From: Alphaproteobacteria bacterium
GTDB taxonomy: Bacteria > Pseudomonadota > Alphaproteobacteria > Rhodobacterales > Rhodobacteraceae
Reading direction: 5' to 3'
Length of the DNA: 64,000 nucleotides
NCBI GenBank assembly: GCA_003331935.1
Contig: QOQE01000005.1
Span: forward strand, 18,918-82,917
In this document: positions 1 through 9,226 of the stretch, piece after piece
How the letters are laid out: each line of letters opens with the position of its first letter
Numbering within the stretch: position 1 is the first letter of the stretch
Notes under the pieces: generated by a model
Seen by the model: only the letters and a program-made list of their open reading frames with translations
Told to the model about the DNA's origin: nothing
The model's database searches: none
Program-made: the position numbers and the translations under genes

Positions 1-124
1 AAACGTTAAAATATTTTGCAAACGCATAAAAAATAATAACCGTTGCAAAGCTTGCAATAGTGCCCGGTGCGATCCTTACATTTCCTACAAAAAAAAATGT
101 AACTATTAATTTAAATAAATTCAT
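1..124 (-). CDS. pgpA: Phosphatidylglycerophosphatase A, N-terminal fragment (runs off the window)
   Basis: Only the first 41 codons are present; the gene continues past base 1. The peptide opens with a hydrophobic stretch and contains GNVRIAPGTIASFAT, matching the APGT-G/A-S signature at the start of PgpA. This inner-membrane enzyme removes the phosphate from phosphatidylglycerophosphate to make phosphatidylglycerol. The ATG at 124-122 overlaps the end of ispF by 14 nt, which suggests translational coupling. The order ispD-ispF-pgpA is common in Alphaproteobacteria. The call rests on a short conserved segment plus context. Confidence 0.72.
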   Translation of the reverse strand, partial: MNLFKLIVTFFFVGNVRIAPGTIASFATVIIFYAFAKYFNV

Positions 125-590
125 GTAATAGGACTGAGCACATTGATGCTATTCCTTCCTCTCGCCCTGTGAAACCTAGTCTCTCAGTGGTGGTTGCTTT
201 AACATTAATTTTATTATCTTCTAGTGCACAGATCTTTGAAAGATTAAAAATTAATTGCTTTCTATAACTATTGATTTTTGGTTTTTCGCAAATGATAGTT
301 AGATCAATATTGGTCAATTTAAAGTTCATCTGTTTTGCTCTTTCTAGAGACCAACTTAGAAAGATGATAGAGTCTGCCTCTTTCCACTTTGTATCTGTAT
401 CTGGAAAATGCAACCCTATATCGCCTAGTGCTAAAGCTCCTAGTATTGCATCAGTAAGCGAGTGAAGAGCTACGTCTGCGTCTGAATGCCCAGCAAGACT
501 TTTATCGAAGGGAATTTCAATTCCGCACAACACTATCTTTTTTCCAGGTTTGAACGCATGAACATCAAACCCTGTTCCGATCCTATACAT
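111..590 (-). CDS. ispF: 2-C-methyl-D-erythritol 2,4-cyclodiphosphate synthase
   Basis: The 159-residue protein has the full length of a single-domain IspF. It converts CDP-ME 2-phosphate to ME-cPP and CMP in the MEP isoprenoid pathway. Visible signatures are the N-terminal GTGFDVHAF with zinc ligands Asp9 and His11, GHSDADVALH with the third ligand His43, and ATTTERLGFTGREEGIA near the C-terminus. The ATG at 590 shares one base with the ispD stop (TAATG), so the two genes are translationally coupled. Many alphaproteobacteria carry a fused IspDF protein; here the two functions are separate genes. Confidence 0.97.
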   Translation of the reverse strand: MYRIGTGFDVHAFKPGKKIVLCGIEIPFDKSLAGHSDADVALHSLTDAILGALALGDIGLHFPDTDTKWKEADSIIFLSWSLERAKQMNFKLTNIDLTIICEKPKINSYRKQLIFNLSKICALEDNKINVKATTTERLGFTGREEGIASMCSVLLHEFI

Positions 591-1279
591 TAAAAAAGTT
601 TCTCTGCAATTTTAATATCCTCCTGGGTCGTAATTTTAAAGTTATATTCACTTCCAGCAATAATTTCGATTTTCTTATTGTCTAGAAACGCTAAATTTAC
701 ATCATCCGTATAATGTTCGCTACTGCTCATATGTCTTTTATAAATATAGTCAAATCGAAATGCTTGAGGTGTTTGCGCTCTTATAAGAGAGTCTCTACTA
801 GGACCAAGTTTGCTTATGGTATCTCTACTACTTTCCTTTTTTTTTAAATAGAGAGTATCTGGAATATTAATTCCAGGAAAAACCACATCGAACTTATCAA
901 GACCTTTAATACATTTTCTTATAATCTTACTGCTGGTGAAAGGCCTTGCTCCATCTTGGATAAGTATTTTCGTGCAATCCTTATTTGCTATAGCTTCAAG
1001 ACCATTTTTAACAGAGTGAGATCTGGTCTTTCCACCAAAGCAAAAGGGTAAAAGCTTGATAGAGTCAATTTTGCCAATTGCTTCCTTATAAAAAGCTACA
1101 TGTTTTTTATTTATTACTACTTGAATGAAATCTATTAAAGGTTCTCTAAGAAAATTTGCAATATTCATTCCTAAAACACTCTGATTACCAAAATGAAGAT
1201 ATTGCTTTGGAATAATTGACTTCGACCTTATGCCTTTTCCTGCGGCAACAATTAGGACACCTGTAAACTTTTTTTTCAT
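590..1279 (-). CDS. ispD: 2-C-methyl-D-erythritol 4-phosphate cytidylyltransferase
   Basis: IspD transfers CMP from CTP to MEP, two steps before IspF in the MEP pathway. The N-terminal nucleotide-binding loop VAAGKGIRS, the following PKQYL and the central LIQDGARPF identify the family. The C-terminal part carries RAQTPQAF. The frame is open to a TTG at 1309, but I place the start at the ATG at 1279, which puts the conserved loop close to the N-terminus and gives 229 residues, a normal length. It is transcribed divergently from ntrB and overlaps ispF by one base. Confidence 0.95.
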   Translation of the reverse strand: MKKKFTGVLIVAAGKGIRSKSIIPKQYLHFGNQSVLGMNIANFLREPLIDFIQVVINKKHVAFYKEAIGKIDSIKLLPFCFGGKTRSHSVKNGLEAIANKDCTKILIQDGARPFTSSKIIRKCIKGLDKFDVVFPGINIPDTLYLKKKESSRDTISKLGPSRDSLIRAQTPQAFRFDYIYKRHMSSSEHYTDDVNLAFLDNKKIEIIAGSEYNFKITTQEDIKIAEKLF

Positions 1280-1388
1280 AAAGAAATTATTGTAATTGTA
1301 ACAGTTCAAGTTTAAATTGACAGCTTAACGAATGCAATAACAAACGGTGTAGAGTTTGTTATGAAATTTTATCGTCTGAGTAGGAAAG

Positions 1389-2462
1389 ATGGATTATAAA
1401 GACTTATGGGAATCTGTACCTTATCCTGCGTTCGTATTAGACAGGAAATACGATATCAAACTAGCCAATTCATTATCGCAACAATATTGTGAAACTTCTC
1501 TAGATCGTTTATTGGGTCAAGGTCTAAGAAAATTTATAGGTCAGAACAGTGCTGTTTTCGAGGTATTAGAGAAAATAGCTATTAACTCTTCTGCAATTGT
1601 AAAATTCGATGTGCCGATAAATTGGAAAAACAAGGGGAGCCAAGTTTTTGATATGTATGCTGTGAATGTTGAAACAGGTTTGAGCAGCCTAATTTTTTTT
1701 CATCCGAAGCAGCTTAAAGGTAAAATGGAACAGGCAATGCAAAATCAAAGCTCTATGAAGTCAGTTAGCGCTATGGGATCGGTGCTATCTCATGAAATTA
1801 AAAATCCTCTTGCTAGTATTATTGGAGCAGCGCAATTACTTGAAAGCTCTAATGTCAAAAATAAGAAAAATTTAACCCAAATTATTCTTGAGGAAGCTAA
1901 GAGAATAGAAAACATTGTTAATAGGGTTCAACTTCTTGCAGAAGTTAATAGGTACGATTTTAGCAAGTTAAATATTCATGATGTAATTGAAAAAGTGAAA
2001 AGGTCTGCCTCACAAGGATACGGTTCGCACGTATTTTTTGAAGAAAATTATGATCCATCTATTCCTGACGTGGTTGGAGACTTTGAACTTCTTACGCAAG
2101 CTTTTCATAATTTAATTAAAAATTCTTGTGAAGCAGTAAGCAAGAAGGGTGGGAGAATAAATATAAAAACGTCTTTTTATTCTGGATTGGCACTAGGTTC
2201 TTTTGGAGAAAAGAATAAAAAGCTTAAACTCATGATAACTTTAACTGATAACGGACCAGGGGTTTCAAAAAATATTATTGCTGATATTTTTGATCCATTC
2301 AGTACTACAAAAATGGGAGGCTCAGGGCTTGGCCTTCCTTTGGTTGCTAAAATAATCTCTGAGCACGGTGGCTTTGTTGAACTTGATGATATGTATGAAG
2401 GAGCGTGCTTTAAAATTTATTTGCCTGCTGAAAATAGTTCAGAATCTGAAAGGATCTACTAG
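1389..2462 (+). CDS. ntrB: Nitrogen regulation sensor histidine kinase NtrB
   Basis: This soluble kinase/phosphatase of NtrC is 357 residues long. An N-terminal PAS-like domain (about 1-115) is followed by the HisKA segment SHEIKNPLASIIGAAQLLE, which contains the phosphorylated His, and by a HATPase_c domain with N-box NLIKNSCEA, G1 TDNGPGV and G2 GGSGLGLPLV. Having no membrane segments fits control by PII protein. In many alphaproteobacteria dusB precedes ntrB; here the neighbour upstream is divergent ispD, so ntrB heads this operon. The TAG stop overlaps the GTG start of ntrC by one base. Confidence 0.95.
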   Translation: MDYKDLWESVPYPAFVLDRKYDIKLANSLSQQYCETSLDRLLGQGLRKFIGQNSAVFEVLEKIAINSSAIVKFDVPINWKNKGSQVFDMYAVNVETGLSSLIFFHPKQLKGKMEQAMQNQSSMKSVSAMGSVLSHEIKNPLASIIGAAQLLESSNVKNKKNLTQIILEEAKRIENIVNRVQLLAEVNRYDFSKLNIHDVIEKVKRSASQGYGSHVFFEENYDPSIPDVVGDFELLTQAFHNLIKNSCEAVSKKGGRINIKTSFYSGLALGSFGEKNKKLKLMITLTDNGPGVSKNIIADIFDPFSTTKMGGSGLGLPLVAKIISEHGGFVELDDMYEGACFKIYLPAENSSESERIY

Positions 2463-3874
2463 TGGAAGGAAGTGTAATACTTGCAGATGATGATAGATCC
2501 TTGAGAATGATATTAAGCCAAGCGCTTACACGTGCTGGTTGTAAAGTTAGAGCTACAGGTACTCTAAGTACTCTATGGCGTTGGCTTGAAGATGGAGAAG
2601 GTGATGTATTGGTAACAGACGTTATGATGCCTGATGGAGATACTATTGAGCTTATACCAAGAATAAAAAAGAGGCGACCAGATATGCCTATTATTGTCAT
2701 GTCAGCAAAAAACAACATAAATACTGCTATGAGAGCAAATCAATTTGGTGCTTATCAATACTTGCCTAAACCATTTGATCTAAAAGATTTAGTATCGGCA
2801 GTGAATACTGCTTTGAAGTTAAAAATTAGTTCTCCGGCAAATTTACAAAATAATTTTTCAAAAAGTAATGGTCATTTAGAAGATAATTTACCGATAGTTG
2901 GTAGTTCACCTACGATGCAAAACGTCTATCGCATTTTGTCAAAAGTAATCAATACAGATTTTAATATATTCATTGAAGGAAGGGCTGGAACCGGGAAAAA
3001 TTTGATTGCAAGAGTGTTACACGATTTTGGAAAAGATAGGGACAAAATTTTCTTAAGTATAAATTTCTCATTTATATCCTTAGATGAGTTAAAAGCCATT
3101 TTTGCAAAAAATTTTGAAAATACAATTAGTGAACCTGTTGGGACTATATTTTTTGATGAAATAAACAATGCAAATATTGATCTTCAAAATTTTATTCTTG
3201 CTATTCTTAACAAAAGAGAGTCTTCACCTGATACTTACGAGAATGTTAAAATAGTAACATCTTCAAGTCAGGATCTTAAAGAAGCTGTTGAAAATGGTAG
3301 ATTTCGAGAGGATCTCTACTACAGGTTGAATGAAGTATCACTTGTGATCCCGCTACTGGAGGAAAGATTAGAAGATATACCAGAGCTTGCCACTCATTTT
3401 TTAAAAGAATTCTCAAAAAATGATATCGAACCTAAATCTCTTACAAAAAATTCTATTGAACTTATTAAAAAGAAAAAATGGTCAGGCAACGTTAGAGAAT
3501 TCAGAAATTTTATTGGTCGACTTTCATTGGTTTCAAACACAGAAGTTATTAGTGAAAAAACAATAAAACATGAACTTTCAATGATCAGCACTGAGGAATC
3601 TGATGTAAATGTACTAGAAGGATCTAAAATATCAAAGTCAGTTGAACTGCATTTATCTCATTATTTTCAATCTCTTGGAGATAGTTTGCCAGCACCCGGC
3701 TTATATCAAACAGTATTAAAGGAAGTAGAGGTTCCTTTAATAAACACGACATTGTCTCTCTGTAATGGTAATCAAATTAAAGCAGCTAACTTACTCGGCA
3801 TTAATAGAAATACATTGAGAAAAAAAATTAAAGACTATGATTTAGTTGTTACACGTGGTAAAAAATTGATGTAA
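2462..3874 (+). CDS. ntrC: Nitrogen response regulator NtrC, GAFTGA-less
   Basis: The 470-residue protein has a receiver domain (acidic pocket ADDDRS, phospho-acceptor Asp53, Lys103), an AAA+ domain and a Fis-type helix-turn-helix at the end (GNQIKAANLLGINRNTLRKK). Walker A is GRAGTGKN (173-180) and Walker B is FFDE (230-233). The sigma-54-contacting loop GAFTGA, which normally lies between them, is missing: the segment goes from NFSFISLDELK to EPVGTIFFDE. Rhodobacter capsulatus NtrC, which activates sigma-70 polymerase, is known to lack this loop. The start is GTG, coupled to ntrB (TAGTG). Confidence 0.95.
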   Translation: MEGSVILADDDRSLRMILSQALTRAGCKVRATGTLSTLWRWLEDGEGDVLVTDVMMPDGDTIELIPRIKKRRPDMPIIVMSAKNNINTAMRANQFGAYQYLPKPFDLKDLVSAVNTALKLKISSPANLQNNFSKSNGHLEDNLPIVGSSPTMQNVYRILSKVINTDFNIFIEGRAGTGKNLIARVLHDFGKDRDKIFLSINFSFISLDELKAIFAKNFENTISEPVGTIFFDEINNANIDLQNFILAILNKRESSPDTYENVKIVTSSSQDLKEAVENGRFREDLYYRLNEVSLVIPLLEERLEDIPELATHFLKEFSKNDIEPKSLTKNSIELIKKKKWSGNVREFRNFIGRLSLVSNTEVISEKTIKHELSMISTEESDVNVLEGSKISKSVELHLSHYFQSLGDSLPAPGLYQTVLKEVEVPLINTTLSLCNGNQIKAANLLGINRNTLRKKIKDYDLVVTRGKKLM

Positions 3875-3876
3875 TT

Positions 3877-6165
3877 TTGCAACAAAAGGTCATGAAGATT
3901 GTAAATGTAAGTAAAAATAAGTTCGGTGTAAGCAATATACTAGATAGCTTGTTAACCTCTAGCTTTGCCACTTTTATAGTTGTTTTCTTGGGCCCCTTGT
4001 TATCTATAATTACTTTTCTAGCTTTTAGTATTACTGAAGACTCCTCCAGACCAGAGTTATTATCGTCGATCATTATACTAGATTTGTTATACATATTAAT
4101 TGTAGGGATATTGATCTTATTAAAGGTTTCTAAAGTATTTGCTAACCGTAGAAATAGGGGAGGTGGATCGACACTACATCTTAGGATTACCTCGGTCTTT
4201 TCAATTTTAGCAATATCTCCTGCTATAATAGTAGCAGTCTTCGCGACGATATCACTTAATTTTGGCTTGGAGGGCTGGTTTTCGGAGAAGGTCCAAAGAG
4301 TGGTAGGAAATTCATTAGAGTCTGCGCGCGCATATAAAATGGAACATACGCAAAGTTTGAAAAATGACGCTTTATGGTTATCAAAAGTTTTAAACACTGA
4401 AAAGCAATTCAGACCCTTCTTGAGCGATGGGGACTTAAGGAAAATTCTCAATGTCAACAAGCAAGAAGGTATATCTAAATCATTTTTAATCAATTTTTCC
4501 GGAGTGCTGAAAGTAAGAGGCGATAGGAGTTACCTTTTCGATTTCAAGCCAGTTACAGACTATGATGTCTTAGTGGCTAAAAATGAGGGTATTTCAGTAA
4601 TTGAGGATCTTGAAAATAATGAGTTTCGGGCGATTGTTTACATGGAAGCATTTCCTGACAGGTTACTTTATGTAACGAGAAATGTAGATGGTGAAGTTCT
4701 TTCCTTATTGGATCAAACAAAAGAGACCGTGGTCTTGTATGACAAAATTGAAAAAGAAAGGGGACAGTTGCTTTTTGAGTTTGGTCAGCTTTATCTGGGT
4801 TTCTCAATTGTGTTAATCTTATCAGCGATCTGGTTTGCTCTTTGGATTGCCGAAAGATTAACAAGGCCTGTGAGCAATTTAGTTGCCGCTGTTGCAAAAG
4901 TAGCTGATGGAGACCTTACAGTAGAGGTATCTGAAGAAAAAGGAAAAGATGAGGTCGCAATTCTTGGCAAAGTATTTAACAAAATGACAAGACAAATAAA
5001 GAAGCAAAGGGATTCACTTTTATTGATGAACAGCAAAACAGAAGAAAAGAATCGACAATTCGAGGCTGTTCTTGATGGTGCTTCAGGTGGAATTATCGGA
5101 ACTAATTCGGATGGGACCGTCGAGGTGATTAACACCGCAGCTCAAAAAATATTAGGTTTATCTGAAAAAGAGGGTTTAACAAAAGATTTAAAAGACATTG
5201 CTCCAGAGTTTGCTCCCCTATTTAATAAGGCTGTTTTTTTAGATGGAGGTTCATTGGATGATGAGGTTGAAATCCAGAGAGAAAATATTAAAGAAAAAAT
5301 ATTTCTTAAAATCTCCGTGATAACTTCTGATAAAGGTCAACTTGAGGGGTATGTTTTTACATTTGATGATTTGACTGATTTGGTGGCAGCACAGCGTTCG
5401 GCCGCTTGGGGAGATGTGGCTCGCCGAGTTGCTCATGAAGTAAAAAATCCACTTACACCAATTAAATTAGCTGCTGAGAGGTTAAAAAAGTATTTCCTGA
5501 AATTAAATGAGAAGGATAAACTCTCTGCTTCTGAGTACGCAAATATGATCATTCGTCAGACTGAGAGCCTAAGTCGGTTAGTAACTGAGTTTAGCAATTT
5601 TTCTAGATTACCGACACCCAAAAAGGTAAACTTAGATCTGTGTAAGCTAACAGAAAGTGTTATTTTATTGCAAAAAGTTGCTCATAAAGATATTATCTTT
5701 AAATTCAAAAAGAGTGAGGAAAGCATTTATGTTTTCGGCGACGGCCAAATGCTTAATCAAGCATTTTTAAATCTCATTAAAAACTCGATCGAGTCAATAA
5801 AATCTGCACAAAAAAATTTACTTATTGATGATACACAGTCTTATGGTCAAGTAGAAATTGACATTAGGACGCAAAACAATGAAGTTTGCGTAACCATATT
5901 AGACAATGGAATTGGGCTCCCAAAAAATATTAATCGCTTGTTTGAGCCTTACGTTACAATAAAAAAAGATGGCACAGGTTTAGGCCTTTCAATCGTAAAG
6001 AAGATTATTGAAGATCACTTAGGTGGCTTATTTCTTTTTCCCGGTCAGAAAATGAAGGGGTGTACTCACTTCGGAGCAGAAGCAAAAATCATTTTACCCG
6101 TTATTAGCCCTGAAAAGCTAAAAATTGACACTAAATTTGCTAGCGCAGGAGCGCAGATGAAATGA
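3877..6165 (+). CDS. ntrY: Nitrogen regulation membrane sensor kinase NtrY
   Basis: This membrane histidine kinase partners NtrX. At 762 residues it has the usual NtrY layout: two N-terminal membrane helices, a third before a periplasmic or extracytoplasmic loop, a fourth near residues 300-325, then HAMP, PAS, HisKA (RRVAHEVKNPLTPIKLAAERL region with the phospho-His) and HATPase_c (NLIKNSIES, LDNGIGL, GTGLGLSIV). Start choice is uncertain: a TTG at 3877 lies two bases after the ntrC stop, while an ATG at 3892 has a purine-rich AAAAGG only two bases upstream, too close for a normal ribosome site. The end overlaps ntrX by 4 nt. Confidence 0.95.
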   Translation: MQQKVMKIVNVSKNKFGVSNILDSLLTSSFATFIVVFLGPLLSIITFLAFSITEDSSRPELLSSIIILDLLYILIVGILILLKVSKVFANRRNRGGGSTLHLRITSVFSILAISPAIIVAVFATISLNFGLEGWFSEKVQRVVGNSLESARAYKMEHTQSLKNDALWLSKVLNTEKQFRPFLSDGDLRKILNVNKQEGISKSFLINFSGVLKVRGDRSYLFDFKPVTDYDVLVAKNEGISVIEDLENNEFRAIVYMEAFPDRLLYVTRNVDGEVLSLLDQTKETVVLYDKIEKERGQLLFEFGQLYLGFSIVLILSAIWFALWIAERLTRPVSNLVAAVAKVADGDLTVEVSEEKGKDEVAILGKVFNKMTRQIKKQRDSLLLMNSKTEEKNRQFEAVLDGASGGIIGTNSDGTVEVINTAAQKILGLSEKEGLTKDLKDIAPEFAPLFNKAVFLDGGSLDDEVEIQRENIKEKIFLKISVITSDKGQLEGYVFTFDDLTDLVAAQRSAAWGDVARRVAHEVKNPLTPIKLAAERLKKYFLKLNEKDKLSASEYANMIIRQTESLSRLVTEFSNFSRLPTPKKVNLDLCKLTESVILLQKVAHKDIIFKFKKSEESIYVFGDGQMLNQAFLNLIKNSIESIKSAQKNLLIDDTQSYGQVEIDIRTQNNEVCVTILDNGIGLPKNINRLFEPYVTIKKDGTGLGLSIVKKIIEDHLGGLFLFPGQKMKGCTHFGAEAKIILPVISPEKLKIDTKFASAGAQMK

Positions 6166-7529
6166 GTTACATACTCGTAGTTGATGATGAAAAAGATATT
6201 AGAGATTTAATCGGTCAAATTTTGCTAGATGAGGGCCACATAGTAAAGCCAGCTTATAACTCAACTTCAGCAATGGATTACATTAATAACGAGGAGCCTT
6301 CTTTAATAATCCTAGATATTTGGCTAAAAGATAGTGAAATGGATGGTATTGAGATACTAAAATCAGTGAAACAAAATAATCCTTTATGCCCGGTGGTTGT
6401 CATATCTGGACATGGAAACATAGAAATAGCAGTAGCGGCTGTTAAACAGGGTGCCTATGACTTTATAGAAAAACCGTTTAATACTGATCAACTTCTGCTT
6501 GTGCTTAATAGAGCTTTAGAAGCCTCAAGATTAAGAAAAGAAGTTTTTTCTTTGCAAAATAAAGAATTGAACGAGAGTAAAATGGTCGGTGATACTAGTG
6601 CTTTTAAGTTATTAAAGCAAAAGTTAGATAAGTTGATGAAGTCAAATGGAAGAATACTTATTTCAGGGTTATCTGGGTCTGGGAAAGAAATTGCCGCTAG
6701 ATACATTCACCAAAATTCCCAGCGTGCTAAAAATAGGTTCGTAACAGTAGCATGTGCCTCTATTCAAGCAGAAAAAATGGAGGAACTTCTTTTTGGAGAA
6801 GAAATAAGCGGAAATATAAATCCAGGACTTTTTGAAAAAGCTCACGGAGGAACTTTGTTTTTTGATGAGGTTGCAGAATTGCCTCTTGGTACTCAAGCGA
6901 AAATCTTAAGAATTTTAGTTGATCAAGTTTTTACAAGAGTAGGTGGTAAAAACTTGGTGAGAGTGAATTGTAGGATAATCTCTTCTACTTCAAGGGATTT
7001 GGCAAGGGAGATAGAGCTAGGACATTTCAAGGAAGAGCTATATCATAGGTTCAACGTTGTTCCAATAAGAATACCGTCTCTTGAAGAGAGAATTCTTGAT
7101 ATCCCATTATTATCAAACTACTTCATAGATTGGTTATCCAAAAATGAAGGCTTGCCTGTAAAACAATTGTCTGAATCTGCCGTAAGAAAGTTGCAAAATA
7201 TGAGTTGGCCAGGAAATATTAGACAATTAAAAAATACAATTGAAAGAGCGCTTATTTTAGGCAGAAGTAAGACGGATATATATCCTAATGATATTTTTGA
7301 ATTTGTAGAAACAGAAAAAAACAATTTGCAAAATAATGTTTTGGATTTTAATAGCGAATTTTTTGCAGATAAATCTCTTCGATCTGCAAGAGAAGAATTT
7401 GAAAGAGCTTACTTAAAATATCAAATCAGTAAATTTGGAGGGAACGTGTCTAAGACTGCTAGTTATGTTGGAATGGAAAGATCTGCACTTCATAGAAAAA
7501 TGAAATTATTAAATATCGAGAGCACGTAA
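6162..7529 (+). CDS. ntrX: Nitrogen response regulator NtrX
   Basis: The 455-residue response regulator pairs with NtrY. It has a receiver domain (VVDDEKDIRD, phospho-acceptor Asp52, KPF), an AAA+ domain with Walker A GLSGSGKE (169-176) and Walker B LFFDE (232-236), and a C-terminal Fis-type helix-turn-helix (GNVSKTASYVGMERSALHRKM). After the LFG that normally introduces GAFTGA the sequence reads EEISGNINPGLFEKAHGG, so the sigma-54 loop is shortened and unrecognisable. It probably acts without RpoN. The ATG overlaps the ntrY stop (ATGA). Confidence 0.95.
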   Translation: MSYILVVDDEKDIRDLIGQILLDEGHIVKPAYNSTSAMDYINNEEPSLIILDIWLKDSEMDGIEILKSVKQNNPLCPVVVISGHGNIEIAVAAVKQGAYDFIEKPFNTDQLLLVLNRALEASRLRKEVFSLQNKELNESKMVGDTSAFKLLKQKLDKLMKSNGRILISGLSGSGKEIAARYIHQNSQRAKNRFVTVACASIQAEKMEELLFGEEISGNINPGLFEKAHGGTLFFDEVAELPLGTQAKILRILVDQVFTRVGGKNLVRVNCRIISSTSRDLAREIELGHFKEELYHRFNVVPIRIPSLEERILDIPLLSNYFIDWLSKNEGLPVKQLSESAVRKLQNMSWPGNIRQLKNTIERALILGRSKTDIYPNDIFEFVETEKNNLQNNVLDFNSEFFADKSLRSAREEFERAYLKYQISKFGGNVSKTASYVGMERSALHRKMKLLNIEST

Positions 7530-7564
7530 AAATAAAAATAAAGAACGCTTTAGAGGATAGTTGA

Positions 7565-8944
7565 ATGAAAATTATAGTTTGCGGTGCTGGTCAAGTCGGG
7601 TTGCAAATTGCGAAGCACTTATCCGATGAAAGAATGGATGTAATAGTTATTGACAAGTCCTCCGACCTAATCAAGAAAGTCGTTGATGAGCTCGATGTTT
7701 CTGCTGTTTGTGGTTATGCATCTTACCCTAATGTTTTGGAACAAGCAGGTGCTCATGACGCAGATATGATAATAGCAGCTACATTGTCGGATGAGGTAAA
7801 TATGGTGATATGCCAAATTGCGCACTCTATTTTTTCTATTCCAAGAAAGATTGCTAGGATCAGATCAAACTTTTACCTCGAGGAAAATTATTCTAGTTTT
7901 TATCGTTCTGATCATCTTCCAATAGATGAGATAATTTCTCCTGAGAGAGAGATCGCCGAGGGATTATTAAAAAGGTTGGAGGTTCCAGCTGCATTTGAGG
8001 CTACTGAGTTTTTAGACGGTTCAGCTGTTTTAATTGGTCTCACTCTAAAGGAGGAGTGTGCTGTATTATCAACTCCCTTGAGGCAGCTATCTGAACTTTT
8101 TTCTACACTTAATGCAATTGTTGTAGGAATAAGAAGAGGTAATAAGCTTTTTGTTCCAAACCCAGAAGATGAATTGCACTCAAATGATAATATTTATATT
8201 TTTAGTGACAAAAAAGACCTAAGCCGTACGGTTGAGATTTTTGACAATAAAAGTTTTGTTGGTAAGTCAGTTGTAATACTAGGAATGGGTGCCATAGGTC
8301 AAAATGTTGCAAAAATGTTAGAAAATAAGAAAAATGAAGGTATCAGTGTAAAGGTTATTGAGAAGTCAAAGGATAGAGCAGTAGATGCCGCTGACTTGCT
8401 TGAAAAAACAGTCGTATTAAATGGAGACGGGCTTGATACCGAGACATTGGATGAGGCAAACGTTAGTTTGGCTGATTTTTTTGTGGCATTGACCGATGAT
8501 GATAAAACAAATTTAATTGCTTGCGCAAAGGCAAAATCATCTGGTTGCAAATACACAATGGCTTTAATTAATGATCCTTCACTGGATAAAATGATTGTGA
8601 CAATGGGGATAGATGCTTTTATTAGTCCAAAATCTATTACAGTTTCATCAATTCTGCGTCATCTTAGGCATGGTATGGTGAGGTCAGTATACTCCCTAAG
8701 CGATGGGGAGGCTGAGGTTTTGGAGTTCAGAGTTCTCGAGTCTTCTCCCATCGCAGGAAAAACACTCAAAGACGTAGATTGGCCTAAAGATACATTAGCT
8801 GGTTTATTAAAAAAAGACAGCGAAGTGCTAGTACCACGAGGAAATACAAAATTCGAAACTGGAGATGTCCTTACAGTGTTTTGTTTGCGAGATGACATTA
8901 ATAAGGTAGAAAATTTATTTCAAGTGGGCGTGGACTTTTTTTAA
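7565..8944 (+). CDS. trkA: Trk potassium uptake regulatory protein TrkA
   Basis: TrkA is the NAD(H)-binding cytoplasmic subunit that gates the TrkH/TrkG potassium channel. The 459 residues form two RCK_N-RCK_C halves. The first Rossmann motif is CGAGQVGLQIAKHL and the second is ILGMGAIGQNVAKML; each is followed by a TrkA_C module. Ribosome-binding purines AGAGGATAG precede the ATG. It follows ntrX by 35 bp, the conserved alphaproteobacterial position. No TrkH gene is in the window. Confidence 0.95.
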   Translation: MKIIVCGAGQVGLQIAKHLSDERMDVIVIDKSSDLIKKVVDELDVSAVCGYASYPNVLEQAGAHDADMIIAATLSDEVNMVICQIAHSIFSIPRKIARIRSNFYLEENYSSFYRSDHLPIDEIISPEREIAEGLLKRLEVPAAFEATEFLDGSAVLIGLTLKEECAVLSTPLRQLSELFSTLNAIVVGIRRGNKLFVPNPEDELHSNDNIYIFSDKKDLSRTVEIFDNKSFVGKSVVILGMGAIGQNVAKMLENKKNEGISVKVIEKSKDRAVDAADLLEKTVVLNGDGLDTETLDEANVSLADFFVALTDDDKTNLIACAKAKSSGCKYTMALINDPSLDKMIVTMGIDAFISPKSITVSSILRHLRHGMVRSVYSLSDGEAEVLEFRVLESSPIAGKTLKDVDWPKDTLAGLLKKDSEVLVPRGNTKFETGDVLTVFCLRDDINKVENLFQVGVDFF

Positions 8945-8983
8945 ATAACTGATAGTTTACAAAAAAATATAGAGGTAAGAAAC

Positions 8984-9226
8984 ATGGCGTCATCGCAATC
9001 CAATTTACAAGACAGTTTTCTTAATGCAGTTAGGAAGACCAAAAATCCAGTGACACTTTTTTTAGTCAATGGTGTGAAACTTCAGGGTGTGATAACATGG
9101 TTTGATAACTTTTCTGTTCTCTTGAGAAGAGAGGGGACGGTACAGCTTGTCTACAAGCATGCTATTTCAACTGTTATGCCTTCGTTACCTCTTGATCTAA
9201 TGGGTGAGGAAACAGAAGAAGGATAG
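8984..9226 (+). CDS. hfq: RNA chaperone Hfq
   Basis: This 80-residue Sm-fold protein forms a ring hexamer that pairs small RNAs with mRNAs. The Sm1 region ([23 protein letters not shown]) and the Sm2 motif VYKHAIST are both intact. A good ribosome site AGAGGTAAG lies just upstream. It is followed immediately by hflX, whose start lies inside the hfq reading frame, as in the widely conserved hfq-hflX pair. Confidence 0.97.
   Translation: MASSQSNLQDSFLNAVRKTKNPVTLFLVNGVKLQGVITWFDNFSVLLRREGTVQLVYKHAISTVMPSLPLDLMGEETEEG

Noticed and set aside
1317..1360. Possible ntrB promoter starting with TTGACA at 1317
   Set aside because: No acceptable -10 element lies 16-18 bases downstream.
3849..4493. A 214-codon open frame on the minus strand opposite ntrY
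   Set aside because: It is antisense to the well-supported ntrY N-terminal region, has no recognisable family pattern and is low in complexity.
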